From JARRJS01 sp037388885 (GTDB lineage Bacteria; Gemmatimonadota; Gemmatimonadetes; Longimicrobiales; RSA9), in NCBI GenBank assembly GCA_037388885.1, contig JARRJS010000038.1, forward strand, positions 23,567-87,566: a stretch of 64,000 nucleotides of DNA, given 5' to 3'. The notes under the pieces were generated by a model. The model was not told the origin of the DNA. It was given only the letters and a program-made list of their open reading frames with translations, and did not search any database. Both the position numbers and the translations under genes were made by a program. Positions 52,371 through 61,757 of this stretch are shown here, one piece after another; position 1 is the first letter of the stretch, and each line of letters begins with the position of its first letter.

Positions 52371-52954
52371 GACTCTTCATTGCACTGAACTTCCCCGCAA
52401 AGGAACGGCAGCGGCTTTACCGCGCCGGCAAGAAGCTGCGCGCGGCGGACCTGCCGATGAAGTGGGTAGATGTGGGCAGCCTGCACCTGACCCTCAAGTT
52501 CCTGGGCGAGGTTCGGCCGGAGCGTGCGGAGGAGGTGAAGGCGGCGGTCAACCGGATCGCAGCCAAGACGCCGGTCCTCGAAGTGGCCCTGAGCAGCTGC
52601 GGCGCCTTCCCCACGCTGCGTCGGCCGCGCGTGGTCTGGGTGGGCGCCGATGCCACCCCGGAGCTCCGCTGTCTGAAACACGACTTGGAGTGGGAGCTGG
52701 CACCGTTGGGCTTCGAGCGCGAGGTGCGCGCCTTCCACCCGCATGTGACGCTGGGTCGCGCGGCCAACGATGCCCGCGCGGGCGACTTCCGTGAATTCGA
52801 GGAGCTGGCGTCGGAGTTCAGCTACGAGGCGAAGATCACGGTGAGGACGGTGGACCTCATGGTCAGCCATCTCTCCTCGAAGGGCGCACGCTATGAACGC
52901 CTCATGTCAGCTTCGCTCAAGACTCCCGACAAGGTGAAAGAAGCTGCGAGCTGA
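52367..52954 (+). CDS. thpR: RNA 2',3'-cyclic phosphodiesterase ThpR
   Basis: ThpR-type enzymes open 2',3'-cyclic phosphate ends of RNA (formerly 2'-5' RNA ligase). The 195-residue 2H-family protein has the two HxTx motifs: HLTLKFLGEV (about residues 40-49) and HPHVTLGRA (about 125-133). The first residues MRLFIALNFP are typical. It overlaps the small LarE-like gene by 4 bp and is 3 bp before the next gene. Confidence 0.93.
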   Translation: MRLFIALNFPAKERQRLYRAGKKLRAADLPMKWVDVGSLHLTLKFLGEVRPERAEEVKAAVNRIAAKTPVLEVALSSCGAFPTLRRPRVVWVGADATPELRCLKHDLEWELAPLGFEREVRAFHPHVTLGRAANDARAGDFREFEELASEFSYEAKITVRTVDLMVSHLSSKGARYERLMSASLKTPDKVKEAAS

Positions 52955-52957
52955 GCC

Positions 52958-53626
52958 ATGTTTCGGTTCCTGGGCGGGTGCTTCAACAAGGTCCTGGGAC
53001 TGCTCCTGTTGGTCATCGTGGTTTCCGTCGCCTGGTTTTACCGCGACGAGCTGCACAGCGTCTGGCGAGGCTTGCGGCGTCCTCCTCATGCCGTCGTCGT
53101 ATCCGCTGCGCTGGCCGATTCGGCCGCTGCCCGCCTGGACGCCAGCTTGAGAGGTCACGGGCCCGGACGCGTCGCGTTGACGCAGCCGGAGCTGCAGAGC
53201 CTGCTGAAGTATCGTTGGAAGACGTTCCTGCCCGACTAGGTGACGCGTCCCGATGTGCAGTTGAACGCGGGTCGCATCCGCCTGCAGGCGTCGGTGCCCA
53301 CCGCACGATTCCGGCAGCTCCGTGAGCTCCGTGATGTTCTTTCCTTCCTGCCCGACACGGCCGAGCTGGCGGCCACGGGGCAGTTCGTCCCGTTGGTGCA
53401 GGGCCGTGTGGCTTTCGAGGTGAATGAGATTACGGCGGCCCGCATCCCCCTCCCGCAGCGACTCGTGCCTGTCATCCTGAACAATCTTGGGCGTCGGGAC
53501 GAGCCGGGGCTGGCGCCCAACGCCGTTGGAGTCCCGCTGCCACGGGGTGCGACGGCGGCCTTCGTCAGTGGCGACTCGCTGGTCTTCCTGCGCAGGCTGG
53601 CGACGGCGGCCAGGGGAGCGAGGTAG
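52958..53626 (+). pseudogene. Membrane-anchored protein gene interrupted by an in-frame TAG
   Basis: The frame opens at ATG 52958 with an N-terminal membrane helix (LLLLVIVVSVAWFY) and runs to a TAG at 53237-53239. The same frame continues at once without any shift (VTRPDVQLNAGRIRLQASVP..) to the stop at 53626. Together they read as one protein of about 220 residues: ALTQPELQSLLKYRW..FLPD, then RDVLSFLPDTAEL, FVPLVQGRVAFEV, IPLPQRLVPVILNNLG and VPLPRGATAAFVSGDSLVFL. A single-base change creating the stop is the simple reading. TAG is an ordinary stop in this window, so suppression is unlikely. Downstream, the NtrX-like gene begins 2 bp after the end. Confidence 0.75.
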
Positions 53627-53627
53627 C

Positions 53628-54992
<1,365 letters not shown>

Positions 54993-55035
54993 GCAGCGCG
55001 GACGCGCCATCGGCACCACTCGCCCTGTCCGCCGC

Positions 55036-55224
55036 ATGAACCCCGGGCAGTTCTACGTCATTCTGGGCCTCGCCTGGCTTGCCGCGTCCTTCGGCGGCGG
55101 CGCCATCCTCGCCCGCCTTGCCAAGCGCATTCATCCCTCGCTGTCGTTCCGTAAGCTGTGGCTGTTCTACAGCGTCCTGCTGAGCGTCGCGGTCGCCGCG
55201 ATGTTCGCGATCGGGTATTGGTGA
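55036..55224 (+). CDS. Small two-helix membrane protein
   Basis: The 62-residue protein begins MNPGQFYVILGLAWLAASFG and has two membrane helices (about 7-25 and 42-60) around a short basic loop (LARLAKRIHPSLSFRK). It starts 43 bp after the NtrX-like stop. A Prodigal-style start at ATG 55036 is the only good one. I cannot assign a family; it could be a small inner-membrane partner of a neighbouring gene. Confidence 0.6.
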   Translation: MNPGQFYVILGLAWLAASFGGGAILARLAKRIHPSLSFRKLWLFYSVLLSVAVAAMFAIGYW

Positions 55225-55352
55225 AGCGAGGATAGTGACTTGCCGCGGCGCCTTGCGGGCCTCCGGGCCGCCCCTCAGGTTGTCCGCGTATCGAATGCTC
55301 CCTGACGAAACCACGCTGCCGGCGGGTTGATCGGCGGCCTTCGGAGGCGACG

Positions 55353-56849
55353 ATGGCGGAAAAGTTCAAGAATTTCATTGCGGGCGAATGGCGCGAGCCG
55401 TCGACCGGTGAATACCACGAGAATCGCAACCCGGCGCGCACGGATGACCTGATCGGTTTGTTCCCGAAGTCGGGGGCGGACGACGTGAATATGGCGGTGG
55501 AGTCGGCGAAGCGGGGGTTCCGGCTGTGGCGGGCGACGCCGGCGCCCCGGCGTGGCGATGTCCTGAGGCGGGTGGGCGACCTCCTTGTGGCGCGCAAGGA
55601 AGAGATCGCGCAGGCGATGACGCGTGAGATGGGGAAGGTCCTGGACGAGACGCGCGGAGACGTGCAGGAAGGCATCGACACGGCCTATTACGCGGCGGCG
55701 GAGGGCCGGCGGTTGTTCGGCCACACGGTGCCGAGCGAGCTGCGGGACAAGTGGGCGATGAGCTATCGTCGACCCATCGGTGTGGCCGGTATCATCACGC
55801 CGTTCAACTTCCCGATGGCTATTCCCACGTGGAAGATCTTCCCGGCGCTTGCGTGCGGGAACTCGGTGATCTTCAAACCGGCGCACGACGTGCCCCACAC
55901 CGGCACATTGTTGGTTGAGATCCTCCTGGACGCGGGGCTGCCCCCGGAGGTGGTCCAGCTGGTGCACGGCAGTGGCAGCGCGGTGGGCAATGCGCTCGTG
56001 GGGCACCCGGACGTACCCGTCATCTCGTTCACCGGCTCCACCTCGGTGGGCGCCAAGCTGGGCGAGACGTGCGGGCGCATGCACAAGCGCCTGTCCCTGG
56101 AGATGGGCGGCAAGAACGCGCAGATCGTCATGCCGGACGCCAACATGGAGCTGGCTCTGGACGGCGTGCTGTGGGGCGCGTTCGGGACCACGGGCCAGCG
56201 CTGCACGGCCACCAGCCGGCTGCTGCTGCATGAGGCCATCCACGACCAGTTCGTCGATCTGCTCATCAAGCGGACGGAAGCGCTGCGGCTGGGCGACGGT
56301 CTGGCAGATGATACCGATGTCGGGCCCATGATCAACGAAGCGGCGGTGAAGAAGACCGCGGAGTACGTGGCCATCGCGAAGGAGGAGGGCGACGAGGTCC
56401 TGACCGGCGGCGCTCCGGCCACCGGGGGCGTACTGGACAACGGGTACTTTTTCCAGCCCACGATCCTGACCGGTGTTCGGCCCGGTTCGCGGCTGGCGTG
56501 CGAGGAGGTTTTCGGTCCGGTGCTGAGCGTGATCCGCTTCGCCGACCTGGACGAGGCCATTCGCATCAACAACGAGGTGGAGTACGGCCTGTCCAGCGCC
56601 ATCTACACGGAGGACGTACGCTCCGCCTTCCGCGCGATGCAGGAGCTGGACAACGGCATCACCTATGTGAACGCGCCGACCATCGGTGCGGAGGCCCATC
56701 TCCCGTTTGGTGGCGTGAAACAGACGGGCAACGGTCACCGCGAGGGCGGCTGGGAGGTCTATGACTTCTACAGCGAGACCAAGGTGGTCTATGTCGACTA
56801 TTCCGGTCGACTGCAGCGCGCGCAGATCGACACGTATGATCTGGACTGA
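55353..56849 (+). CDS. NAD(P)-dependent aldehyde dehydrogenase
   Basis: The 498-residue enzyme has all ALDH residues: the Rossmann region ITPFNFPMAIPTWKIFPALACG, FTGSTSVGAKLGE, catalytic E250 in SLEMGGKNAQIV, catalytic C284 in GTTGQRCTATSR, and EEVFGPVLSVIRF with FGGVKQTGNGHREGG. The length and motifs resemble the semialdehyde (ALDH7/GabD-like) branches, but the exact substrate cannot be read. It has its own ribosome-binding site (GGAGGCGACG) and no close operon partner. A GC-rich hairpin ends it. Confidence 0.92.
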   Translation: MAEKFKNFIAGEWREPSTGEYHENRNPARTDDLIGLFPKSGADDVNMAVESAKRGFRLWRATPAPRRGDVLRRVGDLLVARKEEIAQAMTREMGKVLDETRGDVQEGIDTAYYAAAEGRRLFGHTVPSELRDKWAMSYRRPIGVAGIITPFNFPMAIPTWKIFPALACGNSVIFKPAHDVPHTGTLLVEILLDAGLPPEVVQLVHGSGSAVGNALVGHPDVPVISFTGSTSVGAKLGETCGRMHKRLSLEMGGKNAQIVMPDANMELALDGVLWGAFGTTGQRCTATSRLLLHEAIHDQFVDLLIKRTEALRLGDGLADDTDVGPMINEAAVKKTAEYVAIAKEEGDEVLTGGAPATGGVLDNGYFFQPTILTGVRPGSRLACEEVFGPVLSVIRFADLDEAIRINNEVEYGLSSAIYTEDVRSAFRAMQELDNGITYVNAPTIGAEAHLPFGGVKQTGNGHREGGWEVYDFYSETKVVYVDYSGRLQRAQIDTYDLD

Positions 56850-56863
56850 CCGGAAGCGGGCGA

Positions 56864-56897
56864 GCGGCGGCCGTGTGGGGGGTAGCGCGGCCGCCGC
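56864..56897 (+). terminator. Hairpin after the aldehyde dehydrogenase gene
   Basis: GCGGCGGCCG and CGGCCGCCGC form a perfect 10-bp stem around a 14-nt loop, 15 bp after the stop. No T-run follows. Confidence 0.5.
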
Positions 56898-57071
56898 GTC
56901 GCCGGTAAATTGTGTTGCCGCTTCCGGGTGGCCTTTGCTCCACGTATTGCGGTCCGGCGACTCACCGGCCGGCCGTCACAATATCCGATACCGCGCTCCG
57001 GGTGGATCATTGTCCGGTCGTGTGGGCTCGGGCCGTCAGAGACGTCTGAAGGACTTGCCTCACGTTTCATT

Positions 57072-57842
57072 GTGACTGATTCGGAACGCCAGCTGCCGCC
57101 CGAGGAAGACGGGCAGAGTGGAGCGGAGCCCACACCCCCGCCTCGGATCCATCCGGCGATCTCGTTCGGGCGGTGGGTCTGGGAATGGACCAAGTCCCTG
57201 GTCATTGCCTTCACCCTGTTCGTGCTCATTCGCACATTCGTGGTGGAGGCATTCCGAATCCCCACCGGCAGCATGGAGAACACACTGCTGGTCGGAGACT
57301 TCCTGCTGGTGAACAAAGCTGTCTATGGCGCGCAGGTCCCCGGCACATCCATCCGCCTTCCCGCATTCGAGGAACCGCACCGCGGGGATGTGGTGGTCTT
57401 CAATCCCCCGGTGGACCCGACCGTGAACTACGTCAAACGAGTGGTCGGTGTGCCCGGCGACACCCTCCGGATGCGCGACAAGGTGCTCTACGTGAATGGC
57501 GAGCGGCAGGTGGAGCCGTACGTCCTTCATACCGATCCCGGGGATGTCTATGCGCCACGCATGGCGTGGCAGCGGAAATACCTCGCGGATCCCAAGGACA
57601 CGCTCGACTATCGACCCACACGCGACAACTGGGGCCCCATCGTCGTGCCACCCCACGATTACTTCGTTCTGGGCGACAACCGCGACGACTCGGAAGACTC
57701 CCGCTACTGGGGCTGGGTGAAGAGCGACGCCATCGAAGGCAAGCCGCTATTCGTGTATTACTCGTTCAACCCGCAAGGCACCGCCGCGCTGCCGTGGCTC
57801 ACCGCCATTCGGTGGAGCCGCATCGGGGGAGCGATTCATTAG
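57072..57842 (+). CDS. lepB: Signal peptidase I
   Basis: Signal peptidase I cleaves Sec and Tat signal peptides at the outer face of the inner membrane. The 256-residue protein has one N-terminal membrane helix (about 35-58, LVIAFTLFVLIRTFVV), the catalytic S67 in PTGSMENTL, K122 in NYVKRVVGVPGD, the box III-like GDNRDDSEDSRYWG and a final beta segment. Start GTG 57072 is the usual choice; the upstream frame stays open but is unlike the family. It precedes the sigma factor by about 96 bp. Confidence 0.95.
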   Translation: MTDSERQLPPEEDGQSGAEPTPPPRIHPAISFGRWVWEWTKSLVIAFTLFVLIRTFVVEAFRIPTGSMENTLLVGDFLLVNKAVYGAQVPGTSIRLPAFEEPHRGDVVVFNPPVDPTVNYVKRVVGVPGDTLRMRDKVLYVNGERQVEPYVLHTDPGDVYAPRMAWQRKYLADPKDTLDYRPTRDNWGPIVVPPHDYFVLGDNRDDSEDSRYWGWVKSDAIEGKPLFVYYSFNPQGTAALPWLTAIRWSRIGGAIH

Positions 57843-57938
57843 AACGGCCCGGGAAGCCGCGCCCGGACCCGCATGGTCGTACCGTGTTGGCCGCGGACGG
57901 AGTTGTCCACGTGATCGTCACAGCGCCGGAGCATCGCC

Positions 57939-58796
57939 ATGGCCTTCTCGCGCTCGCGTAAAATGAGCTACGAGGAGAGTTCCCTCGACCAGTACCTCAA
58001 GGAGATCAGCGCGTATCCTCTTCTGTCCCGCGAGGACGAGGTCGCGTTGGCTCGTCGCATCAAGAAAGACGACGAGGAAGCCCTCAACAAGCTGGTACGC
58101 GCCAATCTGCGCTTCGTCGTCTCGGTCGCCAAGAAGTACCAGAACCAGGGTGTCGCCCTCTCTGATCTCATCAACGAGGGCAACCTGGGTCTCATCCGCG
58201 CGGCCCACAAATTCGACGAGACCAAGGGCATCAAGTTCATCTCGTATGCCGTTTGGTGGATCCGCCAGGCCATCCTGCAAGCGCTCGCCGAGCAGAGCCG
58301 CATCGTGCGCGTGCCGCTCAACCGCGCAGGCGCCCTCCACCGCATCGGCAAGCGGTCCTCCGCGCTGCTGCAGGAGCTCGGCCGGGAGCCCACCGTCGAA
58401 GAGCTTGCCGACGAGCTCGACCTCTCGGAAGAGGAGATCCAACGTACCCTGTCCCTCTCCCAGTCCCACCTTTCGCTGGATGCGCCGCTGACACCCGGTG
58501 AGGACAATCGTCTGCTCGACTATCTACCGGACCAGTTCTCGCCCGCGCCCGACGACGAGACCTACGAACAGGCGCTCACCCACACGGTCGAGGAGGCCCT
58601 CGCCACGCTCAAGGAACGCGAGGCCAAGATCCTGCGCCTCTACTTCGGACTGGACGGCCAGGAGCCCATGACCCTGGAGGAGATCGGATCGCTGCTCGGC
58701 ATCACACGCGAGCGCGTACGCCAGATCAAGGAGAAGGCGCTGCTGCGGCTGCGGCATGCGTCCAGGGCGCGCTTCCTCGAGACGTTCATGCGGTAG
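57939..58796 (+). CDS. Primary-type RNA polymerase sigma factor (sigma-70, short form)
   Basis: The 285-residue protein has regions 1.2, 2, 3 and 4 but lacks region 1.1, a form often used as principal sigma in Bacteroidota and relatives. Visible signatures: DQYLKEISAYPLLSREDEV, NLRFVVSVAKKYQNQG, GNLGLIRAAHKFDETKGIKF, SYAVWWIRQAILQALAEQ, then LYFGLDGQEPMTLEEIGSLL and ITRERVRQIKEKALLRL (the region 4 HTH). The start is ATG 57939. Either a primary sigma or a group 2 alternative is possible. It is followed by a gene-free stretch and the rplM operon. Confidence 0.9.
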   Translation: MAFSRSRKMSYEESSLDQYLKEISAYPLLSREDEVALARRIKKDDEEALNKLVRANLRFVVSVAKKYQNQGVALSDLINEGNLGLIRAAHKFDETKGIKFISYAVWWIRQAILQALAEQSRIVRVPLNRAGALHRIGKRSSALLQELGREPTVEELADELDLSEEEIQRTLSLSQSHLSLDAPLTPGEDNRLLDYLPDQFSPAPDDETYEQALTHTVEEALATLKEREAKILRLYFGLDGQEPMTLEEIGSLLGITRERVRQIKEKALLRLRHASRARFLETFMR

Positions 58797-59048
58797 GGGG
58801 CCATGGCGGCCGCGTGAGCCTGCCTGGCACGGGGACTGGCGCCGCACGGGAGTACCGGTCGCAAGCAGAAGATCTCGGATTGAAAGGCGGCCGCGATGAA
58901 GGAAGGTGCGCAACCGGGAGCGAACGTACCCCGCGAACGTTGAGCTGCAAGCCGTCCCGGCCGCAGACCGGGACAGCGGCCTGCCACCTGCAGCCGGCGC
59001 GCAGCGTCGGCGCCCTTGCTTCGTTGCGCCGGGGCGTTGAAGCCGTCT
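58797..59048. other. Gene-free stretch between sigma factor and rplM operon
   Basis: I see no gene. The segment holds GC-rich sequence with CTGCCACCTGCAGCCGG (about 58979-58995) and GCGCCCTTGCTTCG (about 59008-59022), which partly match the reverse complement of 2690-2760. It may be a copy of the same dispersed intergenic element. Confidence 0.4.
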
Positions 59049-59091
59049 GACGCCGCCGTGGTGCAGCCGTGGCCGCACCTTTGGCGGCGTC
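59049..59091 (+). terminator. Hairpin ending the sigma factor unit
   Basis: GACGCCGCC (59049-59057) and GGCGGCGTC (59083-59091) pair over 9 bp with a partly paired loop (GGTGC..GCACC). It ends one base before the -35 of the rplM promoter. There is no clear T-run. Confidence 0.45.
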
Positions 59092-59120
59092 TTGACACTT
59101 CCCGGCACCGCGCCTATCCT
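59092..59120 (+). promoter_or_regulatory. Promoter of the rplM-rpsI operon
   Basis: TTGACA (59092-59097), 17-nt spacer and TATCCT (59115-59120), nearly consensus. A perfect 8-bp inverted repeat (TTCAAAGC..GCTTTGAA, 59120-59141, 6-nt loop) is centred near the expected transcript start and may be an operator. Confidence 0.8.
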
Positions 59121-59161
59121 TCAAAGCTGTTCCGCTTTGAACGGACTCAAACGACTCGAGC

Positions 59162-59590
59162 ATGAAGACGTATACACCCAAGGCGTCCGAGATCGAGCAC
59201 AAGTGGTGGCTCGTGGACGCGGACGGCAAGGTGCTTGGCCGCTTGGCCAGCGAGGTCGCAAAGGTGCTGCGCGGCAAACACAAGCCGATGTACACGCCGC
59301 ACCTGGACACGGGCGACTACGTGGTGGTGGTGAACGCCGAGAAGGTGCGTCTGACGGGGAACAAGGCAGAATCCAAGACGTACTTCCGGCACTCGGGGTA
59401 CATGGGCGGGGCGAAGCACATTCCGTTCGCGCGCATGATCAAGCAGCACCCGGAGCGGGTGATCGAGCTGGCCGTGAAGGGCATGCTGCCGAAGAACAAT
59501 CTCGGGCGGTCGATGCGGAGCAAGCTGAAGGTATACGCGGGCGCGGAGCACCCGCACGAAGCGCAACGGCCCGAGCCCCTGGAGATCTGA
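59162..59590 (+). CDS. rplM: 50S ribosomal protein uL13
   Basis: uL13 is an early-assembly large-subunit protein. The 142-residue product has the family pattern: MKTYTPKASEIEHKWWLVDA, LGRLASEVAKVLRGKHKP, GDYVVVVNAEKVRLTGNK, YFRHSGYMGG and a tail of VIELAVKGMLPKNNLGRSM with KLKVYAG. It is the first gene of a short operon with rpsI, with which it overlaps by one base. Confidence 0.97.
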   Translation: MKTYTPKASEIEHKWWLVDADGKVLGRLASEVAKVLRGKHKPMYTPHLDTGDYVVVVNAEKVRLTGNKAESKTYFRHSGYMGGAKHIPFARMIKQHPERVIELAVKGMLPKNNLGRSMRSKLKVYAGAEHPHEAQRPEPLEI

Positions 59591-59991
59591 TGGCGACGAA
59601 GGCACTGGAGCAGTACCACGGCGTGGGCCGGCGCAAGACGAGCGTGGCGCGGGTGTATCTCCGGCCTGGCAACGGCGTCTGGTCGGTCAATGGGCGGACG
59701 CTGGAGGAGCACTTCCCGCGACATGCGCATCAGCAGCACGTGCGGGAGGCGCTGGCGGCGGTGGAGGCGGAGAGTCGTTTCGACGTGAAGGTGACGGTAC
59801 GGGGCGGCGGGCTGACGGGTCAAGCGGGCGCGGTTCGTCTGGGCCTTGCGCGTGCGCTGCTCAAGTACGACGAAGACCTGCGCGGCGTGTTGCGGGAGCG
59901 GGGCATGCTGACGCGGGACGCGCGAGAAGTGGAAAGGAAGAAGCCGGGTCGTCCGAAGGCGCGCAAGCGGTTCCAGTTCTCGAAGCGCTGA
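59590..59991 (+). CDS. rpsI: 30S ribosomal protein uS9
   Basis: uS9 sits on the small-subunit head with its tail near the P-site tRNA. The 133-residue protein has GVGRRKTSVARVYLRPGNG, VNGRTLEEHFPR, VRGGGLTGQAGAVRLGLARAL and ends in KKPGRPKARKRFQFSKR, whose terminal S-K-R is conserved. It overlaps rplM by one base (TGATGG). Confidence 0.97.
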   Translation: MATKALEQYHGVGRRKTSVARVYLRPGNGVWSVNGRTLEEHFPRHAHQQHVREALAAVEAESRFDVKVTVRGGGLTGQAGAVRLGLARALLKYDEDLRGVLRERGMLTRDAREVERKKPGRPKARKRFQFSKR

Positions 59992-60075
59992 TCGCGGAAG
60001 ACAGCCACGCGACGGCTGGTCGGCCGGTGCACGTCGTCGACCACCGCCGCGAATCAACACACCGCTGGACGCGGA

Positions 60076-60099
60076 GTCGGGGTCCCCTGCGGGGGCGAC
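60076..60099 (+). promoter_or_regulatory. Hairpin in the rpsB leader
   Basis: GTC GGG GTCCCC TGC GGGGGC GAC folds as a short hairpin with a 3-base bulge, about 54 nt before the rpsB start. Its position fits an S2-binding leader of the kind found in many bacteria, but I have no structural match to a known S2 motif. Confidence 0.3.
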
Positions 60100-60152
60100 G
60101 AAGCGGGTGAATGCGGTGGACGAACAACCCCGATCGAGGAAACAAGAACGAC

Positions 60153-61028
60153 ATGGTGGAAACGCAGATCAAGGAGCTTCTGGAAGCGGGTGTCCATTTC
60201 GGGCACCAGGCCAGCCGTTGGAACCCGAAGATGCGACGTTACATCTTCGCGGAGCGGAACGGCATCCATATCATCGACCTGAAAAAGACGTCGCGCTTGC
60301 TGGATGCCGCCAAGGCGGCGGTGCGCGACATCACGCTGGAAGGCGACCGTGTGCTGTTCGTGTGCACGAAGCGCCAGCTGCGGCCGATCGTGGAGCAGGA
60401 AGCGCAGCGGGCGGGGGCGTTCTATGTGACGGAGCGCTGGCTAGGCGGCATGCTCACGAACTTCCAGACGATCAAGAAGCAGATCCGCCGGCTGAAGGAC
60501 CTGGAGCGCGGCATCGAGGAAGGCTCCTTCGAGTTCTACACGAAGAAGGAGCAGCTGCTGCTGGAGCGTGAGAGGCAGAAGCTGGACAAGTACCTGGTCG
60601 GCGTGAAGGACATGGCGCGGGTGCCGGGCGCGGTGTTCGTGGTGGACGCGCGTAAGGAGCAGATCGCGGTACGCGAGGCCAACAAGCTGGAAATTCCGGT
60701 CATCGCCATCACGGACACGAACGCCGATCCGGACATGATCGACTATCCGATCCCGGGCAACGACGATGCGATCCGATCGGTGTCGGTGATCACGGGCGCG
60801 ATCGCGGATGCCGTTGAGCAGGCGCGGCGCGAGCTGCCGCCGGAGGTGCGGCGCCGGGCGGAAGAGGCGGAAGCGGTGACGTACTCCACGGAGGGCGGCG
60901 TGCAGGAGGCGGAGCGGGCGGAGCGTCCGCGGAAGCGTCCGCGTCGTCGTCGTCGTCCCCGGCCGGAAGCCATCGCGCAGGCGCGTTCTACGGGCGAGGA
61001 TTCGGAGGAAGAGGCGGGCGAGGAATAG
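60153..61028 (+). CDS. rpsB: 30S ribosomal protein uS2
   Basis: The 291-residue uS2 has the standard start (IKELLEAGVHFGHQASRWNP), RYIFAERNGIHIIDLKKT, VTERWLGGMLTNFQTI and ITDTNADPDMIDYPIPGND. Beyond the usual end (about 235) there is a long low-complexity tail with KRPRRRRRPRPEA and an acidic finish (EDSEEEAGEE). GAGGA lies 12 bases before ATG 60153. It is followed by a strong terminator-like hairpin before tsf. Confidence 0.97.
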   Translation: MVETQIKELLEAGVHFGHQASRWNPKMRRYIFAERNGIHIIDLKKTSRLLDAAKAAVRDITLEGDRVLFVCTKRQLRPIVEQEAQRAGAFYVTERWLGGMLTNFQTIKKQIRRLKDLERGIEEGSFEFYTKKEQLLLERERQKLDKYLVGVKDMARVPGAVFVVDARKEQIAVREANKLEIPVIAITDTNADPDMIDYPIPGNDDAIRSVSVITGAIADAVEQARRELPPEVRRRAEEAEAVTYSTEGGVQEAERAERPRKRPRRRRRPRPEAIAQARSTGEDSEEEAGEE

Positions 61029-61066
61029 GGCTCGGCTGCGAGGCGGGCCGCTCAGCGCGGTAACGG

Positions 61067-61106
61067 GCGCTGCAGCGCTGCAGCTTGCAGCGGTGCAGCG
61101 CTTTTT
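61067..61106 (+). terminator. Intrinsic terminator or attenuator between rpsB and tsf
   Basis: GCGCTGCA-G-CGCTGC pairs with GCAGCG-G-TGCAGCGC (one G/G mismatch, 5-nt loop), followed directly by five T (61102-61106). It lies 48 bp before the tsf start, and I find no good promoter between. It may be an attenuator that sets the ratio of S2 to EF-Ts. Confidence 0.75.
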
Positions 61107-61154
61107 CATGCGATGACGCGACGGACACAACACACGGAAATAGAGGAAGGCGAT

Positions 61155-61748
61155 ATGGCGATCAATGCGGCGGAGGTGAAGAAGCTGCGGGACATGACCG
61201 GCGCAGGCATGCTGGACTGCAAGAAAGCGCTGGAGGAGACCGACGGCGATTACGAGAAGGCGGTGGATGTGCTGCGTGCGAAGGGTGCGGCGAAAGCCGC
61301 GAAGCGCGCGGACAAGGTGGCGTCGGAGGGCGCGGTGGGCAGCTACATCCACATGGGCGGCCGGATCGGCGTACTGGTGGAGATCAACTGCGAGACCGAC
61401 TTCGTGGCCCGCACGGACGACTTCCAGCAGCTGGTGAAGGACGTGGCCATGCACATCGCAGCCTCGCGGCCCATCGCGGTGACGCCCGAGGAGGTTCCCG
61501 AGTCGATCATCGAGCGGGAGCGTGCCATCTACCTGGAACAGGCGAAGAACGAAGGCAAGCCGGAAAACATCCAGGACCGCATCGTGGAGGGGAAGCTCAA
61601 GAAATTCTACCAGGAATCGACGCTGTTGGAGCAGCCGTTCGTGAAGGATACGGACAAGACGGTGGGTGAGCTGCTCACAGAAATGTCGGGGAAGACGGGC
61701 GAAAAGCTGCAGGTTCGGCGGTTTGCCCGGTTCGAGCTGGGGGAGTAG
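61155..61748 (+). CDS. tsf: Elongation factor Ts (short form)
   Basis: EF-Ts exchanges GDP for GTP on EF-Tu. The 197-residue product starts at ATG 61155 with GAGGAAGG upstream. It has the UBA-like N-terminal domain (MAINAAEVKKLRDMTGAGML, DCKKALEETDGDYEKAVDVLR), the core with GRIGVLVEINCETDFVART, and a C-terminal part with EKLQVRRFARFELGE. The length is that of the short EF-Ts class. It is 9 bp before pyrH. Confidence 0.97.
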   Translation: MAINAAEVKKLRDMTGAGMLDCKKALEETDGDYEKAVDVLRAKGAAKAAKRADKVASEGAVGSYIHMGGRIGVLVEINCETDFVARTDDFQQLVKDVAMHIAASRPIAVTPEEVPESIIERERAIYLEQAKNEGKPENIQDRIVEGKLKKFYQESTLLEQPFVKDTDKTVGELLTEMSGKTGEKLQVRRFARFELGE

Positions 61749-61757
61749 GATCAGCCC

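Noticed and set aside
53237..53239. Amber recoding (a pyrrolysine-like or suppressor system)
   Set aside because: TAG is used as a normal stop by several genes here and no suppressor tRNA or related gene is visible. A mutation or sequencing error is simpler.
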